The notes under the pieces were generated by a model. The model was not told where the DNA came from. It worked only from the letters and a program-made list of their open reading frames with translations, and did no database searches. Made by a program: the position numbers and the translations under genes. Positions 54,396 through 61,790 of a DNA stretch of 64,000 nucleotides are shown one piece after another. The DNA comes from Streptomyces sp. NBC_00094 (lineage in GTDB: Bacteria; Actinomycetota; Actinomycetes; Streptomycetales; Streptomycetaceae): assembly GCF_026343125.1 (NCBI RefSeq), contig NZ_JAPEMB010000001.1, positions 5,151,501 to 5,215,500 of the forward strand, written 5' to 3'. How positions within the stretch are numbered: the stretch's first letter is position 1; each line of letters opens with the position of its first letter.

Positions 54396-55508
54396 ATGCC
54401 CCCGCCCCGCCGCCCCCTCAGCCTCACGCGCCCCACCCTCACCGCCCTCGGCGGTTACGCCGCCACCCGCCTCATCGGCCTCGCCGTCCTCGCGATCGCC
54501 GCCGCCGCGACCGGCAAGGACGGGCTGCACCGGCTCAAGGGACGCTGGGACTCCGTCTGGTACGTCCGCGTCGCCGAGCACGGTTACGGGTACGAGGTCA
54601 CCCTGCCGAACGGCGACGTCCACTCCGACCTGGCCTTCTTCCCGCTCCTCCCGGCCCTGGAGCGGGGCCTGGCGACCGTCCTCCCCGTCGACGCGGCGAC
54701 CGCCGGGCTGCTCGTCTCCTGGACCGCCGCGCTCGCCGCCGCCTGGGGCATCTACCGGTGCGGCGCCCATGTCGCGGGGGAGCGCGCGGGCGTGCTGCTC
54801 GCGGTCCTCTGGGGCGTGTACCCGACCGCGTTCGTCCAGTCGATGGCGTACACGGAGACGCTGTTCACCGCCCTCGCCGCCTGGTCGCTGTACGCCGTCC
54901 TGCGCGGGCGGTGGATCCTCGCCGGTCTCCTGTGCGCCGTCGCCGGGCTCACCCGGCCGACGGCCGCCGCGCTGATCGCCGCCCTCGGGATCACGGCCCT
55001 CGTGACGCTCGTACGGGATCGGAGGCTGCCCCTGCGGACGGTGGCCGGGGTGCTGCTCGCACCGCTGGGCTGGCTCGCGTACGTCGCCTACGTCGGGGTC
55101 CGCGAGGGCGGCCCGACCGCCTACTTCGACGTCCAGGCCGCCTGGGGCAACTCCATCGACGGCGGCGTCGCCCTCGCCCGGTTCATCCTGGGCCTGCCCT
55201 GGCCCGCCGCCCTCGGGCTGTGCGCGGCGCTCGCGCTCCTCGGCTGGCTCGTCGCCCTCTGCGTACGGCAGAAGCAGCCGCTGCCCCTGCTCGTCTACAC
55301 GATCGGCGTCGTCTTCGTCTCCCTCGTCGGCGCCGCCTACTTCGGCTCCCGGCCGCGCCTGATGATGCCCGCCTTCGGTCTGCTCCTGCCGCCCGCCGTG
55401 GCCCTCGCGCGCCTGCGCACGCGTGCCGCCGTGCCGGTCCTCGCGGGACTCGCGCTCGCCTCCGCCGTGTACGGGGCGTTCACCCTGCTCGGCTCGGGCC
55501 CGCCGTGA
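54396..55508 (+). CDS. Multi-pass GT-C mannosyltransferase-like membrane protein (PIG-V type)
   Basis: The ATG at 54396 gives 370 residues with about nine hydrophobic segments. The early loop GRWDSVWYVRVAEHGYGYEV, followed by SDLAFFPLLPALERGLATVLPVD, and later GVYPTAFVQSMAYTETLFTALAAWSLYAVLRGRW are typical of the PIG-V/GPI-mannosyltransferase family seen in bacteria. It would use a polyprenol-linked sugar on the outer face of the membrane. Its acceptor is unknown. It overlaps the DUF192 gene tail-to-tail by 29 bp. Confidence 0.87.
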   Translation: MPPPRRPLSLTRPTLTALGGYAATRLIGLAVLAIAAAATGKDGLHRLKGRWDSVWYVRVAEHGYGYEVTLPNGDVHSDLAFFPLLPALERGLATVLPVDAATAGLLVSWTAALAAAWGIYRCGAHVAGERAGVLLAVLWGVYPTAFVQSMAYTETLFTALAAWSLYAVLRGRWILAGLLCAVAGLTRPTAAALIAALGITALVTLVRDRRLPLRTVAGVLLAPLGWLAYVAYVGVREGGPTAYFDVQAAWGNSIDGGVALARFILGLPWPAALGLCAALALLGWLVALCVRQKQPLPLLVYTIGVVFVSLVGAAYFGSRPRLMMPAFGLLLPPAVALARLRTRAAVPVLAGLALASAVYGAFTLLGSGPP

Positions 55509-55860
55509 CGTCCGGACGCACGTCCACCCGGACACCCCGCCGCAGCCCCCACCCCGCCATCGCGCCCGCCTCCGCCTCCAGGACGTGCCGGCCGCGCGGC
55601 CTGACCATGCCGAGGCGCCCCGGCCGCATCGTCACCACGGACAGGACCCGGAGCTCGCGGTCCAGGTAGGCCACGTCGATCGCGAACCGCATGCCGAAGG
55701 TGTGCACGCTGTTCGTCGGGGTGATCAGCATCGCCCCCGCGATCCCGTCCCGGCCGAGCAGCCCCCGCCGCCGCGCCCGGTACGACGCCGCCACCTCCAG
55801 GGGCACGACGACCCCGTCCGGCAGCGCCACCGTCCCCGTCCCGTCCACCCATTTCCCCAT
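55480..55860 (-). CDS. DUF192 family protein
   Basis: The ATG at 55860 gives 126 residues. The family core is clear: ASYRARRRGLLGRDGIAGAMLITPTNSVHTFGMRFAIDVAYLDRELRVLSVVTMRPGRLGMVRPRGRHVLEAEAGAMAGWGLRRGVRV. Members are small beta-barrel proteins of unknown function, often exported, but here no signal peptide is evident. It is divergent from the prepilin peptidase gene by 40 bp, an arrangement seen, from memory, in other streptomycetes. Confidence 0.9.
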   Translation of the reverse strand: MGKWVDGTGTVALPDGVVVPLEVAASYRARRRGLLGRDGIAGAMLITPTNSVHTFGMRFAIDVAYLDRELRVLSVVTMRPGRLGMVRPRGRHVLEAEAGAMAGWGLRRGVRVDVRPDVTAGPSRAG

Positions 55861-55900
55861 GCGCCAGACCGTAGCGGTACGGCCCTCTAGGGTCGGGTCC

Positions 55901-56638
55901 GTGTACGCCACGCTGATCACCGTCGCCGCTCTGTGGGGGGCCGTCGCCGGACTGCTCGTACCGCGCGCCGCGTACCGGCTCTCCGTGCCGGCCGAGGAGC
56001 CGTGGCGGGACCTCTGCCCCGTCGGGCACCCCCTCGCGGGCCCCGCGCGCGGCTGGGTCGGCGGGCCCGGGCGGCAGGCCTGCGCGACCACCCCCACCCC
56101 GCTCGCCGCACCGCTGCTCACCGCCCTGACCTGCGCCGCGCTCGCCGCCGCGACCGGCGGGCCCCGGCCCGAGCTGGCGGTCTGGCTGCTCGGCGCACCC
56201 TTCGCCGTCCTCCTGGCCTGCGTCGACGCCCGCGTCCACCGGCTGCCGGACGGGCTCACCCTGCCGCTCGCCGTCGGCGTCCCGCTGCTCCTCGGCGGCG
56301 CCGAGCTCCTGCCGTACGACGCGGGCTCCTGGATCCACGCGCTGCTCGGCGCGCTCGCGCTCGGCGGGTCCTATCTGGTCCTGTTCCTGGTCAACCCGGC
56401 CGGTCTCGGCTTCGGCGACGTCAAGCTGGCGCTCCCGCTGGGCGCCGCCCTCGGCTGGTACGGCTGGGGAATCCTCTTCACCGGGGCCTTCGCGGGCTTC
56501 CTCCTCGGCGCGGTGTACGGCCTCGGGCTCGTCCTGCTGCGCCGCGCGGGCCGCTCCTCGGCGATCCCCTTCGGACCGTTCATGCTGGCCGGAGCCCTGA
56601 TCGGGCTTCTCCTGGGCGCGTTCTCCGCACTCCCCTGA
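55901..56638 (+). CDS. Prepilin peptidase (A24 family, TadV/CpaA type)
   Basis: The GTG at 55901 gives 245 residues. It is an aspartic membrane protease that cleaves the leader of Flp and TadE-like pilins. The two catalytic Asp are visible: CVDARVHRLPDGLTLPL and GLGFGDVKLALPLG. There are about seven hydrophobic segments. The N-terminal methylation domain with paired CxxC typical of PilD is absent, which fits the TadV type. Although it lies 3 kb from the tad cluster, no other peptidase is present in the window, so it is the likely processing enzyme for that pilus. Confidence 0.92.
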   Translation: MYATLITVAALWGAVAGLLVPRAAYRLSVPAEEPWRDLCPVGHPLAGPARGWVGGPGRQACATTPTPLAAPLLTALTCAALAAATGGPRPELAVWLLGAPFAVLLACVDARVHRLPDGLTLPLAVGVPLLLGGAELLPYDAGSWIHALLGALALGGSYLVLFLVNPAGLGFGDVKLALPLGAALGWYGWGILFTGAFAGFLLGAVYGLGLVLLRRAGRSSAIPFGPFMLAGALIGLLLGAFSALP

Positions 56639-56896
56639 AGCGCCCCCTGAAGCGCCCCCGCAAGCGCCCCCGCATCACCCCGGGCCCGGATCGGCGGCCT
56701 CCGTACGTCAACGCCGCGCCTCGGCCGGCAGGTCCCCCTTGGGAGGGACGGAACTCCGCCGCCACGCCGGGGCACAAACCCGCCACAGGGCCCTCCACCC
56801 CTTGTCCCGTCAGGGATCCCATGGATTCAGGGGGGTCCGTTCCCTGCACGTGGCGCGCAACACGACTAACGAAGGGTTATGGTGGAAACCCCCCCT
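56639..56896 (+). other. 258-bp intergenic stretch after the prepilin peptidase gene
   Basis: No convincing coding region is seen. The stretch begins with short repeats of AAGCGCCCCC and then leads to an intrinsic terminator at 56897-56940. It may be the long 3' UTR of the peptidase gene or a small independent transcript. Confidence 0.5.
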
Positions 56897-56940
56897 CGGG
56901 CCGGTCCGTATCCCCCCCCCCACGGACCGGCCCGTTTTTT
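56897..56940 (+). terminator. Strong rho-independent terminator with T-tract
   Basis: CGGGCCGGTCCGT (56897-56909) pairs perfectly with ACGGACCGGCCCG (56922-56934), followed by TTTTTT. It is the most canonical terminator of the window, with a real U-tract, and lies 259 bp after the nearest plus-strand gene. Confidence 0.9.
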
Positions 56941-56998
56941 CTTTCCGGGTTTCCCTCCGGGTACTTTCCGGGCCGCTGTGCGATCCGGAAAGCAGGCG

Positions 56999-58036
56999 TC
57001 AGCCCCGACCGGCCCAGATGTTCACGCCCTCCGTGTCGACGGCGAACGAGTCGATCTCCTTGAGCTCCTGGTCGGTCAGCGGAGCGCCCGCGAGCGCGGC
57101 CACGTTCTCCTCCAGCTGGGCGACGCTGGACGCGCCGATCAGCGCCGACGTCATCCGCTCGTCGCGCAGCACCCACGACAGCGCCAGCTGCGCCAGCGAC
57201 TGCCCGCGCCGCTCCGCGATGCCCGCGAGGCCGCGCAGGCGACGCAGGACCTCGTCGGAGAGCAGGTTCGGGTCGAGGGACTTGCCCTGGGTGGCCCGCG
57301 AGCCCTCCGGGATGCCCTTCAGGTACTTGTTGGTGAGCAGCCCCTGCGCCAGCGGCACGAAGGAGATGCAGCCCATGCCGGCCGCCTCCAGCGTGTCGAG
57401 GAGGCCGTCGTCCTCCGTCCAGCGGTTGATCATGGAGTACGAGGGCTGGTGGATCAGGGCCGGGACGCCCATCTCGCGCAGGATCCGGGCCGCCTCGGCG
57501 GTCTGCTCCGCGGTGTACGAGGAGACGCCGACGTACAGCGCCTTGCCCTGCTGCACGGCGGAGGCCAGGGCCCCCATCGTCTCCTCCAGCGGGGTGTCCG
57601 GGTCGAAGCGGTGCGAGTAGAAGATGTCGACGTAGTCGAGGCCCATCCGCTTGAGGGAGGCGTCGAGCGAGGACATCAGGTACTTGCGGGAGCCCCACTC
57701 GCCGTACGGGCCGGGGTGCATCTCGTAGCCGGCCTTGGTGGAGACGATCAGCTCGTCCCGGTAGGGCGCGAAGTCCTGGGCGAAGAGCTTGCCGAAGTTC
57801 AGCTCGGCGGAGCCGGGCGGCGGCCCGTAGTTGTTCGCCAGGTCGAAGTGGGTGACGCCGAGGTCGAAGGCGCGGCGCAGGATCGCGCGCTGCGAGTCGA
57901 GCGCGCGGTCGTCGCCGAAGTTGTGCCACAGGCCGAGGGAGACCGCCGGGAGCTTGAGGCCGCTGCGGCCCGAGCGGCGGTACTCCATGGCGTCATAGCG
58001 GTCCGCGGAGGCGCGGTACAGGGGGGAATCAGTCAC
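56999..58036 (-). CDS. Aldo/keto reductase (YghZ-like)
   Basis: The GTG at 58036 gives 345 residues. It is an NADPH-dependent TIM-barrel oxidoreductase. The catalytic tetrad is present: Asp and Tyr in HFDLANNYGPPPGSAE, Lys in LIVSTKAGYEMHPG, and His in IFYSHRFDPDTPLEE. The NADP-binding SAVQQGKALYVGVSSYTAEQ and C-terminal TSALIGASSVAQLEENVAAL also fit. YghZ-type enzymes reduce L-glyceraldehyde 3-phosphate and methylglyoxal, but the substrate here is not proven. It is divergent from the cis-prenyltransferase gene. Confidence 0.94.
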   Translation of the reverse strand: MTDSPLYRASADRYDAMEYRRSGRSGLKLPAVSLGLWHNFGDDRALDSQRAILRRAFDLGVTHFDLANNYGPPPGSAELNFGKLFAQDFAPYRDELIVSTKAGYEMHPGPYGEWGSRKYLMSSLDASLKRMGLDYVDIFYSHRFDPDTPLEETMGALASAVQQGKALYVGVSSYTAEQTAEAARILREMGVPALIHQPSYSMINRWTEDDGLLDTLEAAGMGCISFVPLAQGLLTNKYLKGIPEGSRATQGKSLDPNLLSDEVLRRLRGLAGIAERRGQSLAQLALSWVLRDERMTSALIGASSVAQLEENVAALAGAPLTDQELKEIDSFAVDTEGVNIWAGRG

Positions 58037-58164
58037 GTATCTCTGCTTATCACGGACTTGTGACAGTCCCGGGCTGGGAGCCTGTCGCCCGTGCGCAGTA
58101 GTGTGGCGGCTTGCGGACCGCCGCTGCCGGGCGGACCCGCCGCTGCATGGAGAGGTAAAGAACA

Positions 58165-58926
58165 GTGAACCTGCGCGACCTGGTGTACGGGCTCTACGCA
58201 CGCCGGGTGGAAGGCCGCCTCGACCATGCCCAGGTGCCCAAGCACATCGGTGTCATCCTCGACGGGAACCGGCGCTGGGCGAAGGCGTCCGGCGGGACCC
58301 CCGAGCAGGGGCACAAGGCGGGCGCGGACAAGATCCAGGAGCTGCTCGGCTGGTGCGCCGAGACCGACGTCGAGGTCGTCACGCTCTGGATGCTCTCCAC
58401 GGACAACCTGAACCGGCCCGAGGAACAGCTCGTCCCGCTGCTCGGCATCATCGAGAACGCCGTGCGCGCGCTCGCCGCCGACGGCCGCTGGCGGGTCAAC
58501 CACGTCGGCACGATGGACCTGCTGCCCGACCGTACGCAGTCCGTGCTGAAGGAGGCCGAGCAGTCCACCCGCGCCAACACGGGGATACTCGTGAACGTGG
58601 CGGTGGGCTACGGCGGCCGGCAGGAGATCGCGGACGCGGTCCGCTCGCTGCTCCTGGAGCACGCGGAGCGGGGGACGAGCTTCGAGGAGCTCGCCGAGAT
58701 CGTCGACGTCGAGCACATCTCGGAGCACCTGTACACGCGCGGCCAGCCCGACCCGGACCTGGTGATCCGTACGAGCGGCGAGCAGCGGCTGTCCGGATTC
58801 ATGCTGTGGCAGAGCGCCCATTCCGAGTACTACTTCTGCGAGGTCCACTGGCCGGCCTTCCGCAAGGTCGACTTCCTGCGGGCGCTGCGCGACTACGCGG
58901 CGCGGCACCGGCGCTACGGCACCTGA
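58165..58926 (+). CDS. cis-prenyltransferase (undecaprenyl/short-chain isoprenyl diphosphate synthase family)
   Basis: The GTG at 58165 follows AGAGGTAAAG and gives 253 residues. Signature motifs: HIGVILDGNRRWAKASG with the catalytic D33, LWMLSTDNLNRPEEQL, RVNHVGTMDLLPD, VAVGYGGRQEIADAVR and PDPDLVIRTSGEQRLSGFMLWQSAHSEYYF, then EVHWPAFRKVDFLRALRDYAARHRRYG. The family condenses isopentenyl diphosphate onto an allylic primer; many streptomycetes have two or more. This copy may be the main UppS that makes the peptidoglycan carrier lipid or a second, shorter-chain enzyme; chain length cannot be read by eye. Confidence 0.93.
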   Translation: MNLRDLVYGLYARRVEGRLDHAQVPKHIGVILDGNRRWAKASGGTPEQGHKAGADKIQELLGWCAETDVEVVTLWMLSTDNLNRPEEQLVPLLGIIENAVRALAADGRWRVNHVGTMDLLPDRTQSVLKEAEQSTRANTGILVNVAVGYGGRQEIADAVRSLLLEHAERGTSFEELAEIVDVEHISEHLYTRGQPDPDLVIRTSGEQRLSGFMLWQSAHSEYYFCEVHWPAFRKVDFLRALRDYAARHRRYGT

Positions 58927-58972
58927 CGGACCCCGGCGCTCCGCCGGGAGCGCCTGACGGAACCGATCATCT

Positions 58973-58988
58973 CGTGTTCATGAACACG
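58973..58988. promoter_or_regulatory. 16-bp perfect palindrome between uppS-like and phoH-like genes
   Basis: CGTGTTCATGAACACG (58973-58988) is a perfect palindrome in a 305-bp gap. Its ATG is also the start of a 21-codon frame (58980-59045). The symmetric, AT-centred site looks like an operator for an unknown repressor and sits about 245 bp before the phoH-like start. Confidence 0.5.
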
Positions 58989-59045
58989 TCGTCATATGCC
59001 ATGGCATGGCAAGCGGTGTTCGAGGGCATATCCCTGGTGAAGTGA
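58980..59045 (+). other. Possible 21-residue micro-ORF
   Basis: ATG AAC ACG TCG begins a short frame, MNTSSYAMAWQAVFEGISLV with a final Lys, that ends in TGA at 59045. It has no clear ribosome site and could be chance. The rest of the 58927-59231 gap (about 300 bp) holds no other candidate gene and must contain the phoH promoter. Confidence 0.25.
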
Positions 59046-59231
59046 GCGGCACGGAGACCGCCACCCGGGAGGCCCCTTGCACCAGGACGACCGTGCGGGA
59101 CACGTACGGGAGAAGCGGAGGGCCGTGGTTCGGCCCGTGCATCGCGGCCTGAGCCCGGTCCCATTCCGTAGCGACACCGGTTCCGTCGCGCCCCGACCTC
59201 ACAGGGGTCTTCAGAGGGGGTCTGTCCTTCC

Positions 59232-60557
59232 GTGGTGACCAGCACGAAGCGCCGACTTAACGACCGGCGCACCTATGTTCTCGACACCAGCGTCCTGCTG
59301 GCCGACCCCAACGCGATGTCCCGGTTCGACGAGCACGAAGTCGTGCTCCCGATCGTCGTGGTCACCGAGTTGGAGGCCAAGCGGCATCACCCCGAGCTCG
59401 GCTACTTCGCCCGGCAGGCCCTGCGCCTGCTGGACGACTTCCGGGTCACGTACGGACGCCTCGACGCCCCGCTCCCCATCGGGGAGCTCGGCGGCACCCT
59501 GCGTGTCGAACTCAACCATTCCGACCCCGGCGTACTGCCCGCCGGCTACAGGTTGGGGGACAACGACTCACGGATCCTCGCGGTCGCGCGCAACCTCCAG
59601 GCGGAGGGGTACGACGTCACGGTCGTCTCCAAGGACCTGCCGCTGCGCATCAAGGCCTCCTCGGTCGGTCTCCTGGCGGAGGAGTACCGCGCCGAGCTGG
59701 CCATCACGGACGCCAACGGCTGGACCGGGATGTCCGAACTGGCGCTCTCCGGGGAGCAGGTCGACCTGCTCTACGACCAGGACTCGCTGTACGTGCCGGA
59801 GGCCGCCGCGCTCCCGGTCCACACGGGCCTGGTGCTCCAGTCCGAGCGGGGCAAGGCGCTCGGCCGGGTCACCTCCGAGGGCAACGTCCGGCTGGTCCGC
59901 GGCGACCGGGAGGCCTTCGGGCTCCGCGGCCGCAGCGCCGAGCAGCGGATCGCGCTCGATCTGCTGCTCGATCCGGACGTCGGCATCATCTCGATGGGCG
60001 GCCGGGCCGGTACGGGCAAGTCCGCGCTGGCGCTCTGCGCGGGCCTGGAGGCGGTCCTGGAGCGCCGGCAGCACCAGAAGGTGATGGTCTTCCGTCCGCT
60101 GTACGCGGTCGGCGGCCAGGAGCTCGGCTACCTGCCGGGCAGCGAGGCGGAGAAGATGAGCCCCTGGGCTCAGGCGGTCTTCGACACGCTGTCCTCGGTC
60201 GCGAGCCGCGAGGTCATCGAGGAGGTGCTCGGGCGCGGGATGCTGGAGGTCCTGCCGCTCACCCACATCCGGGGCCGCTCCCTCCATGACGCCTTCGTCA
60301 TCGTGGACGAGGCCCAGTCCCTGGAGCGGAACGTCCTGTTGACCGTTCTGTCCCGGATCGGGGCGAATTCACGGGTCGTGCTGACCCATGACGTCGCCCA
60401 GCGCGACAACCTCCGGGTCGGCCGGTACGACGGAGTCGTCGCCGTGGTCGAGAAGCTGAAGGGGCATCCGCTCTTCGCCCATGTCACCCTCACCCGCTCC
60501 GAGCGCTCCCAGATTGCCGCGCTCGTGACGGAGATGCTGGAGGACGGTCAGATCTGA
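59232..60557 (+). CDS. PIN-PhoH family RNase/ATPase
   Basis: Tandem GTG codons lie at 59232 and 59235; the first gives 441 residues. The N-terminus is a PIN ribonuclease domain ([18 protein letters not shown] with Asp at 18, [38 protein letters not shown]). The C-terminal part is the PhoH ATPase: Walker A GRAGTGKS (about 257-264), Walker [25 protein letters not shown] and the downstream [19 protein letters not shown]-PhoH (PhoH2) proteins unwind and cut RNA and are found with toxin-antitoxin genes in mycobacteria. No antitoxin gene is directly upstream here. Two tandem hairpins follow the stop. Confidence 0.95.
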   Translation: MVTSTKRRLNDRRTYVLDTSVLLADPNAMSRFDEHEVVLPIVVVTELEAKRHHPELGYFARQALRLLDDFRVTYGRLDAPLPIGELGGTLRVELNHSDPGVLPAGYRLGDNDSRILAVARNLQAEGYDVTVVSKDLPLRIKASSVGLLAEEYRAELAITDANGWTGMSELALSGEQVDLLYDQDSLYVPEAAALPVHTGLVLQSERGKALGRVTSEGNVRLVRGDREAFGLRGRSAEQRIALDLLLDPDVGIISMGGRAGTGKSALALCAGLEAVLERRQHQKVMVFRPLYAVGGQELGYLPGSEAEKMSPWAQAVFDTLSSVASREVIEEVLGRGMLEVLPLTHIRGRSLHDAFVIVDEAQSLERNVLLTVLSRIGANSRVVLTHDVAQRDNLRVGRYDGVVAVVEKLKGHPLFAHVTLTRSERSQIAALVTEMLEDGQI

Positions 60558-60565
60558 CCCGATTG

Positions 60566-60585
60566 GTACGGGTCTGCACCCGTAC
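60566..60585 (+). terminator. First of two hairpins after the PhoH-like gene
   Basis: GTACGGGT (60566-60573) and ACCCGTAC (60578-60585) form a perfect 8-bp stem with the tetraloop CTGC, 8 bp after the stop codon. Confidence 0.6.
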
Positions 60586-60592
60586 GGCAGTT

Positions 60593-60634
60593 GGCGCCGC
60601 CCGGCGAAGCGCAGGAGCTTAGCCGGGCGGCGCC
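60593..60634 (+). terminator. Second hairpin after the PhoH-like gene
   Basis: GGCGCCGCCCGGC (60593-60605) pairs perfectly with GCCGGGCGGCGCC (60622-60634), a 13-bp stem with a 16-nt loop. Confidence 0.8.
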
Positions 60635-60669
60635 CTGCTGTCCGCCGTATCTTCCAAAACACCTGTGAC

Positions 60670-60936
60670 TGCAGAGGTGTGAGCTTTCACACGTAGGACG
60701 GAATTGCCTTGCGGTATCGCCGTCCGGCAAAGTCTTGCTTCCGTCAGGCCCCGCATACGGCACACGTGCACCCTCAGGGGTGCGCAACCCACGCACAACT
60801 CAACAGCCGTCAGCCGTATGCCGCCCACAGCACCACGGGCCCGTGTCTTCAGTGACCCAGTACGTCGGAGACCAGCGCCAGGGGCACGATTTCGCCCGCG
60901 TGGTCACCTATGCGGGCGATGCTGGAAGGAAACCGT
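60670..60936 (+). ncRNA. Long structured leader of the transglycosylase gene (candidate cis-regulatory RNA)
   Basis: The 270-bp stretch before the start contains several hairpins: GTGTGA-GCT-TTCACAC near 60677-60693, GGACGG pairing with CCGTCC (60697 and 60720 regions), and a 9-bp long-range stem GCATACGGC (60753-60761) with GCCGTATGC (60813-60821) that encloses a GCACCC-TCAG-GGGTGC hairpin. No other gene fits here. Streptomyces cell-wall hydrolase genes are often under riboswitch control. The known c-di-AMP (ydaO) consensus is not evident, so this may be a different structure or only a long leader. Confidence 0.45.
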
Positions 60937-61659
60937 GTGAGCCGGATCTCGGTCCGGGGATTCGCGGTGGCTTCGGCCACTGCGGTCACCACCGTCGGCG
61001 CCGTCGTCGGCGTTGCCTCAGGCAACGCCGTCCAGGCTTCGGATGACAACTTCGAGGCCACCGCGGCGGACACCACGCTGCTCGCGGACATCCCCGCGGG
61101 CGAGCAGGCCCAGGTACAGGTCTCCTCGCTCGTGGAGCAGGCCGACGTCCAGGCCGCCGCCGCGGACGCCACCCTGCGCAAGACCGCGGAGGAGAACGCC
61201 CGCTACCGCGCCGCCAAGGACGCCGAGGCCAAGAAGGAAGCGGCCGACAAGGCCGCCGCCGAGGCCAAGGCCGAGGAGGAGCGCAAGGAGCGCGAGAAGG
61301 AAGAGGCCGAGCGCGCCAGCCGGTCCTCCGTGCGCGACGCCTCCACCTTCTCCGCCCAGGGGTCGTACAGCATCTCCGACGTCAAGGCGATCGCCCGCCA
61401 GATGGTGCCGTCCTCGCAGTTCCAGTGCTTCAGCACGATCGTGGACCACGAGTCCGGCTGGAACTACCGCGCGGTCAACCAGTCTTCGGGCGCCTACGGC
61501 CTCATGCAGGCCCTGCCCGGCTACAAGATGAGCTCGGCCGGCGCCGACTGGCAGACCAACCCCGCCACCCAGATCAAGTGGGGCCTCAGCTACATGAACG
61601 AGCGCTACGGCAGCCCCTGCGACGCCTGGTCGTTCTGGCAGGCCAACCGCTGGTACTAG
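60937..61659 (+). CDS. Secreted lytic transglycosylase (SLT-like) with coiled-coil linker
   Basis: The GTG at 60937 has AAGGA 6-7 nt upstream, better than the ATG at 60910, and gives 240 residues. The signal peptide (RISVRGFAVASATAVTTVGA, cleaved near AVQASD) leads to a long, charged Ala/Lys/Glu coiled coil (about 60-130, KTAEENARYRAAKDAEAKKEAADKAAAEAKAEEERKEREKEE) and a C-terminal transglycosylase domain with the catalytic E172 in VDHESGWNYRAVNQSSGAYGLMQALPGYKM and the closing CDAWSFWQANRWY. It cuts peptidoglycan outside the cell and probably serves growth, branching or spore outgrowth. The leader is long and structured. Confidence 0.93.
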   Translation: MSRISVRGFAVASATAVTTVGAVVGVASGNAVQASDDNFEATAADTTLLADIPAGEQAQVQVSSLVEQADVQAAAADATLRKTAEENARYRAAKDAEAKKEAADKAAAEAKAEEERKEREKEEAERASRSSVRDASTFSAQGSYSISDVKAIARQMVPSSQFQCFSTIVDHESGWNYRAVNQSSGAYGLMQALPGYKMSSAGADWQTNPATQIKWGLSYMNERYGSPCDAWSFWQANRWY

Positions 61660-61680
61660 TACCGGCGTGCTCAACCTCCG

Positions 61681-61713
61681 GGAGCCCCTCACCGTCCTAC
61701 GGTGGGGGGCTCC
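61681..61713 (+). terminator. Terminator after the transglycosylase gene
   Basis: GGAGCCCCTCACCGT (61681-61695) pairs with 61699-61713 with one wobble pair, around a 3-nt loop, 22 bp after the stop. Confidence 0.75.
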
Positions 61714-61790
61714 CGCGTGTAGGTTGCGAAGGCCCAGGAGTCTCCGGGGGAGCGGACGGGCCGAAGAACGAACGGGGGGACGAGGAAGCG

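Noticed and set aside
60670-60936. c-di-AMP (ydaO-type) riboswitch before the transglycosylase gene
   Set aside because: The context would fit, but the conserved GGGGGAACC and CCGAAUCCGUC-type blocks are not visible. The region is kept only as a structured leader.
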